A stretch of DNA of 6,692 nucleotides from Lawsonibacter sp. (GTDB lineage Bacteria; Bacillota; Clostridia; Oscillospirales; Oscillospiraceae): assembly GCA_022793355.1 (NCBI GenBank), contig JAAWCR010000202.1, forward strand, positions 1 to 6,692, in the 5' to 3' direction. Below, piece by piece: positions 1 to 5,764 of this stretch (its first letter is position 1; each line of letters starts with the position of its first letter). Both the position numbers and the translations under genes were made by a program. Below the pieces are notes generated by a model. The model had not been told where the DNA came from, ran no database searches, and saw only the letters and a list, made by a program, of their open reading frames with translations.

Positions 1-88
1 CAAAAAACTCTTGCTTCATCCTTTCTGCTTCTGTTTGATGGGAAGTGGCTGCTTGTTCGAGGCAAATTGTCTCATTCTCGATGATCAT
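1..88 (-). CDS. Unidentified protein, N-terminal fragment (runs off the left edge)
   Basis: An open frame starts at an ATG at 88-86 and stays open to the window edge, giving 29 residues beginning MIIENETICLEQAATSHQTE. The ATG overlaps the TGA of the acetyltransferase gene in an ATGA arrangement. An AAAGGAG ribosome site (103-97) lies 8 nt upstream, inside the acetyltransferase gene. Together these make a real, translationally coupled downstream gene much more likely than chance. The fragment is hydrophilic, rich in Glu and Gln, with no signal peptide or membrane segment. It is too short to assign a family, so I give no function. The DNA here is more AT-rich than the rest of the window. Confidence 0.6.
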   Translation of the reverse strand, partial: MIIENETICLEQAATSHQTEAERMKQEFF

Positions 89-648
89 ACGTGAAACTCC
101 TTTCGATATCGTAAATCAGAAAGTGTTGTATCTGGAGTAAGGGCTACATTTAGAGCGTGGCCATCCCAAACGAAGCTGTGCTTCTCATAGAAGCGCCGGG
201 CGCGGGTGTTTTCCCGGAGGACGTAGAGAAAACAGCCGGGGTATTTGGCGGCCTTCAAATGCTTTAAGACTTCTCCGATGACAAGGGAACCGTATCCCTG
301 TCCCCAACTGTCCGGGTGCCCGTAGAGGGACACCAGCTCACCCCAGCTGGCAAGATCGGGGGAGCTGAAGGTACAGATGGTATCCCCGGCGGAACGGTCC
401 ACCCGGGCGGGGCCGTAGGTAGCGCAGCAGAGGGGAATGTCACCGGAGTAAAGCAGGAGACCGTGGTAAACGCCCTCCTCATAATTTTGACGGAATACCG
501 AAGTCCAACGGCTGTCGGTGATTTCCCGGGCCATATAGTCCGCCGGGATGCTGTCCCGGTAGGCTGCCCGCCAGCCCAGGGCGTGGAGGAGGGACATATC
601 ACGAAAGTGACGCTCTTCACAGGCGTCAATCCATCGCAGTTCTTTCAT
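85..648 (-). CDS. GNAT-family N-acetyltransferase
   Basis: A 187-residue protein that should transfer an acetyl group from acetyl-CoA to an amine; the substrate cannot be read from sequence. The GNAT core is in the C-terminal half: strand beta4 with GELVSLYGHPDSWGQGYG (about 103-120), where WGQGYG forms the acetyl-CoA pyrophosphate loop (motif A). Motif B follows as ENTRARRFYEKHSF (146-159), the usual Asn and Tyr-bearing helix. The N-terminal half has GWRAAYRDSIPADYM (25-39), typical of the YkkB/PhnO-like acetyltransferases of Firmicutes. It is soluble, with no signal peptide. The start is supported by AAAGGA (663-658) 9 nt upstream. It lies downstream of the PII-like gene, separated by a hairpin, and its stop overlaps the start of the next gene. 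It may be an accessory rather than functional member of the transporter operon. Family assignment is secure; function is open. Confidence 0.9.
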   Translation of the reverse strand: MKELRWIDACEERHFRDMSLLHALGWRAAYRDSIPADYMAREITDSRWTSVFRQNYEEGVYHGLLLYSGDIPLCCATYGPARVDRSAGDTICTFSSPDLASWGELVSLYGHPDSWGQGYGSLVIGEVLKHLKAAKYPGCFLYVLRENTRARRFYEKHSFVWDGHALNVALTPDTTLSDLRYRKEFHV

Positions 649-663
649 AAAAGCAGTTCCTTT

Positions 664-693
664 CTAAAAGAAGCGGACGGCTAATGGCCGTCC
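664..693 (-). terminator. Rho-independent terminator or attenuator after the PII-like gene
   Basis: A perfect 7-bp stem (GGACGGC / GCCGTCC) with a 5-nt loop occupies 675-693. On the minus strand it is followed by GCTTCTTTTAG, a T-rich but interrupted tail. It begins 7 nt after the PII-like stop codon. The imperfect tail suggests partial termination, lowering expression of the acetyltransferase relative to the two upstream genes. Confidence 0.6.
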
Positions 694-696
694 ACT

Positions 697-725
697 ATTT
701 TATCCCAGTCGGACAATTTGTTCAA
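697..725 (-). promoter_or_regulatory. Possible internal promoter for the acetyltransferase
   Basis: On the minus strand TTGAAC (725-720) and TAAAAT (702-697) are separated by exactly 17 bp. The pair lies across the last codons and stop of the PII-like gene. A start about 7 nt beyond the -10 would fall near 690, inside the terminator stem, so such a transcript would lack part of one arm. Each hexamer has only modest matches to consensus, so this could be chance. Confidence 0.35.
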
Positions 726-1365
726 TGGGCAGGGAGCAGAGAGCGGCCTGAGCCTCGCTGCGCAGGCCGTGTTCGGCGTTGATGGCCTCCATAATGGGGC
801 CGCGCAGGTCGGTGGGCACCACAATGGCTACAATCTCCCGTTCGGCCTTTAATTCCACCTCATAGGCCTGTTCCAGTTCCTTACGACCGGAGAGGCGGCC
901 TTTGATGACGGTGCCGCCCCGGGCCCCGTGGGCCTTTGCAGTGGACATCACGTCGTCGGTGCAGCCCCTGGCGCATACCACTAAAATCAGGCTGTTTTCC
1001 GTACGCTTCATAGTTTCTCCCTCCTTATCCTTCAGAGTCTCGGCGTGGTAGGCGGCTAGATTGGCAATCAGGCTGTTCAAGCCTGACACCGGAATGGAGA
1101 CCACGATTCCGGCCCCGCCGGTGTGGCCGCGCAGATCGTTGTCCAGGTCGTGGAGCAGCTGTTTGGCCGCCGAAGCGGCGGCGAAGCTGATCAGCACATC
1201 CTTTTCGCTGGAGCCGAGGCCTAAAATATCCATAATTTCCGAGGTGGCGGTGCCCTTTCCGGCGCACTGAAAATGGATGGGCACATACCGTTTGCGGTAC
1301 AGCCGCAGCATAGCGGAACCCTGCCCGCGCTCTACAATGGAGAGGATTACTTTCATTGCTTCCAT
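700..1365 (-). CDS. Tandem-domain PII-like signalling protein
   Basis: A 221-residue soluble protein made of two consecutive PII-like (ferredoxin-fold) domains, about 4-108 and 122-221. Domain 1 opens MKVILSIVERGQGSAMLRLY and carries GKGTATSEIMDILGLG (36-51). Domain 2 carries GARGGTVIKGR (147-157), the glycine-rich loop that in PII proteins contacts nucleotide phosphates, then EIVAIVVP (177-184). Classical GlnB/GlnK proteins have one domain of about 112 residues and a Tyr in the T-loop that is uridylylated; I see no equivalent Tyr in ELEQAYEVELK. Members of this group often sit beside DUF1538 genes, as here, so a role as regulatory partner of that membrane protein is likely but inferred. Three ATGs lie close together; I chose 1365 because AGGAG (1377-1373) is 7 nt upstream. 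The DUF1538 stop is 13 nt upstream, which points to coupled translation. Confidence 0.85.
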   Translation of the reverse strand: MEAMKVILSIVERGQGSAMLRLYRKRYVPIHFQCAGKGTATSEIMDILGLGSSEKDVLISFAAASAAKQLLHDLDNDLRGHTGGAGIVVSIPVSGLNSLIANLAAYHAETLKDKEGETMKRTENSLILVVCARGCTDDVMSTAKAHGARGGTVIKGRLSGRKELEQAYEVELKAEREIVAIVVPTDLRGPIMEAINAEHGLRSEAQAALCSLPIEQIVRLG

Positions 1366-1378
1366 TGCCATTCTCCTC

Positions 1379-2899
1379 TCAATCGAAGTAGATAATCGCA
1401 TCCTCCACCCGCTCCATGCGGGAGCGCAGGCGGCGGCGAGCCAGCTTGTGGTGAATTACGCTGGAAAGGCCCATAACCTGAATGGTGACCAAGGGGGTCA
1501 TGGCGACCATGGCGACGATGCCGAAGGCGTCGGTCATCATGTTCCCCCCCAGCGCGTGACAGGCCCCCTGGGCGAAGGGGAGCAGGAATGTGGCGGTCAT
1601 AGGTCCGCTGGCTACGCCGCCGGAGTCAAAGGCGATGCCGGTGAACATGTCAGGCACCAAGAAGGTGAGCCCAAGGGAGATGGCGTAGCCGGGGATAAGG
1701 AGCCAGAAGATATTCAGGCCGGTGAGCACCCGCACCATAGCCAGCCCCACGGAGACGCACACGCCGATGGACATAGCCAGGCCCATGGCCCGCTGGGAGA
1801 TGGAGCCGTTGGACACCTCCTCCACCTGTTTGGTGAGGACGGCTACAGCGGGCTCGGCCTTGACAATGTAGTAACCGATGAGCATGCCGATGGGAATGAG
1901 CAGCCATTGCTGTGCACCCTGGGCGATGGTGGCTCCGATCAGCTGGCCGGCGGGCATAAAGCCCACGTTCACCCCGCAGAGGAAGAGGACCAGCCCCAGG
2001 TATGTATAGAGCAGGCCGGCCCCGATACGCATCAGCTGGCCCCGTTTAAAGCGGTGGGTGAGAAGCTGAAAGACGAGAAACAGCCCGGCCACAGGGAGGA
2101 GGGCAGTGGCGACCTCCTGCAAATAGGTGGGGAAGGACTGAAAAAAGTATTGGGCGGCCTGGGCGGTGGTGGGGATACTGGGGATGACACTCAGGTGGGA
2201 GGCCGCCTCCTGGGGCTTGTAGATGATACCCAGCAGCAGCACACACAGGATGGGCCCGATGGAGCACAGGGAAATGAGGCCAAAGCTGTCGCTGGCGGAA
2301 TTTTTGTCGCTGCGGGTGGAGGCGACGCCCAGGCCCAGGGACATGATAAAGGGGACCGTAATGGGGCCGGTGGTGACGCCGCCGGAGTCAAACGAGACGG
2401 GAATAAAATTTCCGGGCGCCGCGGCGGCCAGGAGAAATACGGCGCAGTAGAGGATCAGCAGCACCCGGCGCAGGGGGATGCCCTTCCGGATACGCTGCGT
2501 AGCCGCCACCAGAAACAATCCCACGCCCACCGCCACGGTGACAATGAGTACCGTACTGTGGATGGCGGGCACCTGTTTGGAGAGCACCTGGAGGTCGGGC
2601 TCCGCCATGGTGGTGAGCACGCCCAGCAGGAAGTAGACCAGCACAGGGACGATAAGCCGCCGGCTTTTGCTGAGAGTGGAGCCCACGCCCTCGCCCATGG
2701 GGATCATAGACATATCCACGCCCAGGGTGAACAGTCCCATCCCCCCTACCAGCAGAATGGCTCCAAAGAGGAACAGCACCAGAGTGCCCGGGTCCAGCGG
2801 CGCGATGGTGATGGACAGCAGGAACACAATGGCGGTGATGGGAAGCACAGAGGCCATGGATTCCTGTATTTTTTCCATAAGCTGTTTGTTGAGGCGCAA
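1379..2899 (-). CDS. DUF1538-family integral membrane protein (putative cation transporter), two-repeat form
   Basis: A 506-residue polytopic membrane protein consisting of two homologous halves (about 1-230 and 255-490). Paired landmarks are SVLPIT / ALLPVA (17-22, 266-271), AEPDLQVLSKQV / AEPAVAVLTKQV (99-110, 348-359) and FDSGGVTTGP / FDSGGVASGP (170-179, 424-433). Strongly hydrophobic segments recur, for instance 20-33, 39-60, 82-98, 115-133, 145-160, 265-281, 331-345 and 395-416. The FDSGG signature marks the DUF1538 family. From memory, a two-gene DUF1538 pair from Halomonas (UmpA/UmpB) was reported as a Na+(K+)/H+ antiporter, and this protein would equal such a pair fused. The actual substrate here is unproven. 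I chose the TTG start at 2899 because GGAAAGGGGG (2917-2908) lies 8 nt upstream; the ATG at 2878 (499 residues) has no ribosome site but is possible. The frame stays open upstream to about 3175, without support. First gene of the operon. Confidence 0.88.
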   Translation of the reverse strand: MRLNKQLMEKIQESMASVLPITAIVFLLSITIAPLDPGTLVLFLFGAILLVGGMGLFTLGVDMSMIPMGEGVGSTLSKSRRLIVPVLVYFLLGVLTTMAEPDLQVLSKQVPAIHSTVLIVTVAVGVGLFLVAATQRIRKGIPLRRVLLILYCAVFLLAAAAPGNFIPVSFDSGGVTTGPITVPFIMSLGLGVASTRSDKNSASDSFGLISLCSIGPILCVLLLGIIYKPQEAASHLSVIPSIPTTAQAAQYFFQSFPTYLQEVATALLPVAGLFLVFQLLTHRFKRGQLMRIGAGLLYTYLGLVLFLCGVNVGFMPAGQLIGATIAQGAQQWLLIPIGMLIGYYIVKAEPAVAVLTKQVEEVSNGSISQRAMGLAMSIGVCVSVGLAMVRVLTGLNIFWLLIPGYAISLGLTFLVPDMFTGIAFDSGGVASGPMTATFLLPFAQGACHALGGNMMTDAFGIVAMVAMTPLVTIQVMGLSSVIHHKLARRRLRSRMERVEDAIIYFD

Positions 2900-2935
2900 C
2901 GGCGCCACCCCCTTTCCAACGCAAAAGGATACTTC

Positions 2936-2964
2936 ATTATACCGGAATCGGGGAAAGGTTCCTA
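2936..2964 (-). promoter_or_regulatory. Promoter of the DUF1538 / PII operon, probably activator-dependent
   Basis: On the minus strand a perfect TATAAT (2941-2936) is followed by a start about 7 nt on, near 2929, leaving a 30-nt leader before the chosen TTG. At 17-bp spacing the -35 position reads TAGGAA (2964-2959), a poor match to TTGACA, and there is no TG extension. A good -10 without a usable -35 fits a promoter that needs an activator. Confidence 0.5.
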
Positions 2965-2965
2965 G

Positions 2966-2987
2966 ATTCTTTATACAATCTTTATAC
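2966..2987 (-). repeat. Tandem 11-bp direct repeat upstream of the DUF1538 promoter (putative activator site)
   Basis: Read on the minus strand, GTATAAAGATT (2987-2977) is followed directly by GTATAAAGAAT (2976-2966); 10 of 11 positions agree. The 11-bp period is about one helical turn, so a dimer could bind both units on one DNA face. The block ends one base from the weak -35 hexamer. This is the layout of sites for OmpR/PhoB-type response regulators; the protein is unknown and no such regulator is encoded in the window. Confidence 0.5.
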
Positions 2988-3059
2988 TGCTCCCTGTTTT
3001 TTAACGGCGGGGCAGGGCAAAAGGTGGACGGTTCCTGTTGCGCGGTCTGAAAATAAGGA

Positions 3060-3088
3060 TTGTAATTTTGCGGGGAAAGAAATATAAT
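3060..3088 (+). promoter_or_regulatory. Promoter of the ComFB-family gene
   Basis: TTGTAA (3060-3065) and a perfect TATAAT (3083-3088) are separated by 17 bp, a near-consensus sigma-A promoter. Transcription would start near 3095 and leave a leader of about 36 nt containing AGGAGG (3116-3121). It is divergent from the DUF1538 promoter, with the two -10 elements about 140 bp apart, so the sites could influence each other. Confidence 0.75.
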
Positions 3089-3130
3089 AGACGTAGATTC
3101 AGCGGAAATAAAATGAGGAGGATATTGGAG

Positions 3131-3406
3131 ATGGCCATGGAGTATAGAAACCTGATGGAGGACATCGTGCTGCAAAATCTGGATTCGGTAATGGCGGCGG
3201 AGGGGGGCTGCACCTGTGATTTCTGCAAGTCAGACGTGGCGGCCTACGCCCTGAACCATTTGCCGGCCCATTACGTGGCGACCCGTCAGGGCCGGCTGAT
3301 GGTCAAGCTGCAAAGCTATGAGCTGCAATCCCGGGCGGACGTAGTGGCGGCTATCAGCGAGGCGGCGGTTATGGTGTCCAGGAATCCCAGGCACGGACGT
3401 GAATAA
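3131..3406 (+). CDS. ComFB-family small protein (possible cyclic-dinucleotide receptor)
   Basis: A 91-residue cytosolic protein of the late-competence ComFB family (PF10719). The family pattern is clear: an N-terminal helix EYRNLMEDIVLQ (4-15), the cysteine cluster GCTCDFCKSDV (26-36, with C27, C29 and C32), ALNHLPAHYV (40-49) and a basic GRLMVKL strand (54-60). The cysteine cluster resembles a metal site. In B. subtilis comFB lies in the comF operon but its role in DNA uptake is unclear; work in cyanobacteria links ComFB proteins to binding cyclic di-AMP and cyclic di-GMP. No competence gene is seen here. ATG 3131 was chosen because AGGAGG is 9 nt upstream. The gene stands alone, divergent from the DUF1538 operon, and ends in a hairpin shared with the aldehyde dehydrogenase gene. 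Family assignment is strong; ligand and role in this organism are inference. Confidence 0.85.
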   Translation: MAMEYRNLMEDIVLQNLDSVMAAEGGCTCDFCKSDVAAYALNHLPAHYVATRQGRLMVKLQSYELQSRADVVAAISEAAVMVSRNPRHGRE

Positions 3407-3409
3407 AGG

Positions 3410-3442
3410 AACCGTCCCGCTTGTTCGGCGGGACGGTTTTTT
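3410..3442. terminator. Bidirectional terminator between the ComFB and aldehyde dehydrogenase genes
   Basis: An 11-bp perfect stem (AACCGTCCCGC at 3410-3420 with GCGGGACGGTT at 3428-3438) has a 7-nt loop. On the plus strand it runs into six T residues (3437-3442), a strong terminator four bases after the ComFB stop. On the minus strand the tail is TCCTTTATTC, a weaker T-rich run, serving the converging aldehyde dehydrogenase gene whose stop codon (3443-3441) touches the hairpin. Confidence 0.88.
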
Positions 3443-4811
3443 AACGCAGAAACAGCCGCAGCAGCTTGTCCTTGGTCGGAGTATAGGGAGCGTACCGGAT
3501 GGGCGGGTCCATCCAGACGGATTTTTGAACGATGCTCTTCCGGTGGGAAAATGTCTCAAAGCTCTCCCTGCCATGGTAGCTGCCCATGCCGCTGCTCCCC
3601 ACACCACCGAAGCCCATGCGGCTGGTGGCCAGGTGGATGATAGTGTCGTTGATACACCCGCCGCCAAAGGAAGCTTTTCGGAGAAACATCTGCCGGACCT
3701 TTTTGTCCTGGGAGAACAGATACAAGGCCAGGGGGTGGGGCCGGGCGTTGATAAATTCCAGCGCCTCCTCCGCCCGGTCAAAGGTAAGGACGGGAAGTAC
3801 CGGTCCAAAAATTTCCTCCCGCATCACCGGGTCCTCCGGGGATACGTTGTCCAGCACGGTGGGCTGGATTTTCAAGGTATCCGGGTCGCCCTTGCCGCCA
3901 AAGACCACCTTGGACTGGTCGATAAGGCCCATCACCCGGTCAAAGTGCTTCCGGTTGACCATACGGACATAACCCTGGTTGTCCAGGGCGTCGGTGCCGT
4001 ACTGGACGGCCACCCACTTGCGCGCATGGGCCAGAAAACGGTCCTTGACCCGCCGGTCCACCAGCAGATAGTCCGGGGCCACGCAGGTCTGGCCGCAGTT
4101 GAGCAGCTTGCCGAACACCAGCCGCTTGGCGGCCAGGTCCAGCTTGGCGGTGGCGTCCACAACGCAGGGGCTCTTGCCCCCCAGCTCCAGGGTAACGGGG
4201 GTGAGGTGCCGCGCCGCTTTCGCCATGACCTCCCTGCCCACCTCCACTCCGCCGGTGAAGAAGATATAGTCGAATTTCTGGTCCAGCAGAGCCTGGTTTT
4301 CCGCCCGGCCTCCCTCGACCACAGATACAAGCTCCGGAGGGAAGCAGTCGGACAGAATGTCCCGGATGACCGCGGAGACGGCGGGGGAGTAGGCCGAGGG
4401 CTTCACCACACAGCAGTTGCCCGCCGCGATGGCCCCAATGAGGGGATCCATGGTGAGCAGAAAGGGGTAGTTCCAAGGGGACATAATCAGGACAACCCCA
4501 TAGGGCTGGGATACGGTGAGGCTTTTGGCGGGAAACTGGGCCAGAGGGGTAAGGTGGCGCCTGTCCCTGGCCCAGCCGTCCAGATGCCGCTCCACAAACC
4601 GCAGCTCGGACAAGGTCATGCCAATTTCGCACATATAGCTCTCGGTGGGGGACTTGTTCAGGTCGGACCGCAGGGCGTCGCAGATATCTCCCTCACGGCG
4701 CTGAATGGCCTCTCTCAGCCGCTGTAAGGCCGCTTTCCGGGTGGATAGGGGTAAGGTGGCACCGGTACTAAAATAGGCTCTCTGCGCCGTTACAAGGGCT
4801 TGAATGTCCAT
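3441..4811 (-). CDS. NAD(P)+-dependent aldehyde dehydrogenase, class-3-like
   Basis: A 456-residue cytosolic enzyme that should oxidise an aldehyde to its carboxylic acid with NAD(P)+. The superfamily motifs appear in order: MSPWNYPF with N114, VVKPSA with K137 for cofactor, FFTGGVEVG (184-192) in the Rossmann part, LELGGKSP with general base E209, GQTCVAPDY with catalytic C243, and EEIFGPVLP with E333. No key residue is missing. The C-terminal stretch GFGGVGSSGMGSYHGRESFETFSHRKS with RYAPYT marks the ALDH3 / YwdH group that takes fatty and aromatic aldehydes; its length matches YwdH. The true substrate cannot be read. The ATG at 4811 has GGAGG (4824-4820) 8 nt upstream; an in-frame ATG at 4877 lies upstream of the probable promoter and is unlikely. 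It is transcribed alone, divergent from the HAAS/PadR operon, and converges on the ComFB gene. Confidence 0.95.
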   Translation of the reverse strand: MDIQALVTAQRAYFSTGATLPLSTRKAALQRLREAIQRREGDICDALRSDLNKSPTESYMCEIGMTLSELRFVERHLDGWARDRRHLTPLAQFPAKSLTVSQPYGVVLIMSPWNYPFLLTMDPLIGAIAAGNCCVVKPSAYSPAVSAVIRDILSDCFPPELVSVVEGGRAENQALLDQKFDYIFFTGGVEVGREVMAKAARHLTPVTLELGGKSPCVVDATAKLDLAAKRLVFGKLLNCGQTCVAPDYLLVDRRVKDRFLAHARKWVAVQYGTDALDNQGYVRMVNRKHFDRVMGLIDQSKVVFGGKGDPDTLKIQPTVLDNVSPEDPVMREEIFGPVLPVLTFDRAEEALEFINARPHPLALYLFSQDKKVRQMFLRKASFGGGCINDTIIHLATSRMGFGGVGSSGMGSYHGRESFETFSHRKSIVQKSVWMDPPIRYAPYTPTKDKLLRLFLR

Positions 4812-4832
4812 AAAGCGTCCCTCCTTTGGTTC

Positions 4833-4861
4833 AGCATACCATAAAATTATCAGTCCGTCAA
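4833..4861 (-). promoter_or_regulatory. Promoter of the aldehyde dehydrogenase gene
   Basis: On the minus strand TTGACG (4861-4856) and TATGCT (4838-4833) are separated by 17 bp. Transcription would start near 4826, leaving a very short leader of about 15 nt that begins at or within the AAAGGAGGG ribosome site. The -35 lies 9 bp from the -35 of the divergent HAAS/PadR promoter. Confidence 0.65.
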
Positions 4862-4870
4862 AAATTTTCC

Positions 4871-4899
4871 TTGACAAAGTTCGCGTCGCTGATTATTAT
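4871..4899 (+). promoter_or_regulatory. Promoter of the HAAS / PadR operon
   Basis: A perfect TTGACA (4871-4876), a 17-bp spacer and TATTAT (4894-4899) form the strongest promoter in the window. The start would fall near 4906, within the palindrome at 4906-4917. The leader is about 43 nt and carries GGAGG (4936-4940). Such strength normally needs a repressor, which fits the adjacent operator candidate. Confidence 0.8.
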
Positions 4900-4905
4900 A
4901 TTTTT

Positions 4906-4917
4906 TACAGTACTGTA
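4906..4917. promoter_or_regulatory. Putative repressor operator, perfect 12-bp palindrome
   Basis: TACAGTACTGTA is a perfect palindrome placed at the expected transcription start of the HAAS/PadR operon, 6 bp after the -10. A protein bound there would block initiation or clearance. The PadR protein encoded second in the operon is the natural candidate, by autoregulation, but GntR- or BlaI-type factors bind similar TACA...TGTA sequences, so the binder is inferred. It is also about 80-90 bp upstream of the aldehyde dehydrogenase start. Confidence 0.6.
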
Positions 4918-4948
4918 TTTTTATCATTAGCGAATGGAGGAACGAGAC

Positions 4949-5764
4949 ATGAAGCAACCAAAGTCCCTGACCAGGGAGCAGTACCTGAAACAATTCAGCC
5001 GGGCGGTGCGGTGGCGTCTGCCGCCCCGGGAGTCGGAGGATGCCATTGCCGACTACCGGGAGCTGATTTTTCAGGAGGAGCGGGACGAAAGCAAGCTGGT
5101 GGAGGAGCTGGGGGAGCCCGTTCAGGCGGCCCATCTCCTCACTGACGTAAAGAGCTACCGCCGGTGGCTGGCGGTGTTCGCGGTGCTGGCCTATGGGCTG
5201 TTCCTGCTGGCCAAGTGGGACTTTACGGGGCACAGTTCGATTTATCTAAGCAGTCATGACCAGTGGTGGTATCCCGTGTGGGTGATGGCGGTAGGAATGG
5301 CGCTGTCCCTGTACTGGTTCCGCCGGCACGGACAGAAAAACGGGCCGCTGTCCAGGCGGCTGGCGCCGGCGCTGGCGGCGGTGCTGGTGGTTGGGGTGGT
5401 CGTGATAGGCTGGGCCTGGCATGTAATGAGTCCGGAATGGTTGGAACGTGCCGCCATGGAGCCCTTCGGCGGACCGCTTGGGAGACAGGCGTGGATGCTG
5501 GGGGATATGCTGATGTACGGCGGGGTGTTCTGCGCTCTGGCTGCCCTGACCGGGCTGGTGCTGGCCAAGTGCTACGACCGCCGGTGGCTGGCCCTCTATA
5601 TCCTGGGTGTCACCGTGGCGGCGATGATGGGGTTTATGACGTTCCAGCTGAAAAGCATGGATGTATCATCCGGTGCCACGGACATGCTCCGGTCCTATCT
5701 CTTTGCCCGCCTCATTCCAATCGGGGCGGCGGGGCTGGTTGGAACGGGGGTGGCCCTGTGCTGA
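4949..5764 (+). CDS. HAAS-domain (DUF1700-like) membrane protein, PadR partner
   Basis: A 271-residue protein with a cytosolic N-terminal helical domain (about 6-68) followed by roughly six membrane segments (near 72-90, 107-124, 139-158, 187-207, 212-231 and 251-270). The N-terminal domain reads LTREQYLKQFSRAV, then DAIADYRELIFQEE and LVEELGEPVQAAHLL, the pattern of the HAAS / DUF1700 domain found in proteins encoded next to PadR regulators. Such proteins are thought to sense envelope or membrane state and signal to the PadR partner, though the mechanism is poorly known. No enzyme motif or extracellular domain is visible. ATG 4949 was chosen because GGAGG is 8 nt upstream; an in-frame ATG at 4934 overlaps that site. 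It is the first gene of the operon and its last 7 bp overlap the PadR gene. Confidence 0.85.
   Translation: MKQPKSLTREQYLKQFSRAVRWRLPPRESEDAIADYRELIFQEERDESKLVEELGEPVQAAHLLTDVKSYRRWLAVFAVLAYGLFLLAKWDFTGHSSIYLSSHDQWWYPVWVMAVGMALSLYWFRRHGQKNGPLSRRLAPALAAVLVVGVVVIGWAWHVMSPEWLERAAMEPFGGPLGRQAWMLGDMLMYGGVFCALAALTGLVLAKCYDRRWLALYILGVTVAAMMGFMTFQLKSMDVSSGATDMLRSYLFARLIPIGAAGLVGTGVALC

Noticed and set aside
2944..2962. Dyad GGAA-N11-TTCC inside the DUF1538 promoter spacer
   Set aside because: Only four bases per arm; expected by chance and without a partner site.
1277..2965. A 562-codon open frame on the plus strand opposite the DUF1538 gene
   Set aside because: Its translation is a low-complexity, His-, Gly-, Gln- and Asp-rich string with no fold signature, and it is antisense to a clear DUF1538 gene with conserved motifs. 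Long antisense frames are common in GC-rich coding DNA.
3038..3130. Upstream extension of the ComFB frame to an ATG at 3038
   Set aside because: It contains the TTGTAA/TATAAT promoter, and AGGAGG before ATG 3131 fixes the start.
2900..3175. N-terminal extension of the DUF1538 frame to an ATG at 3175
   Set aside because: It would run through the likely promoter at 2936-2964, is not hydrophobic, and does not resemble the DUF1538 N-terminus; a ribosome site just before TTG 2899 gives a better start.
3131..3406. A competence locus around the ComFB gene
   Set aside because: No comFA, comFC or other DNA-uptake gene is in the window; the neighbours are a transporter operon and an aldehyde dehydrogenase.
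3399..4727. A 442-codon open frame on the plus strand opposite the aldehyde dehydrogenase gene
   Set aside because: It is antisense to a gene with all ALDH catalytic motifs, starts inside the terminator region, and has His- and Gly-rich composition typical of a shadow frame.
4906..4917. Reading the palindrome as a BlaI/CopY operator (TACA-N2-TGTA)
   Set aside because: The spacing between TACA and TGTA is four bases rather than two, and no BlaI/CopY-type gene is present; an unspecified repressor site is as far as the sequence goes.
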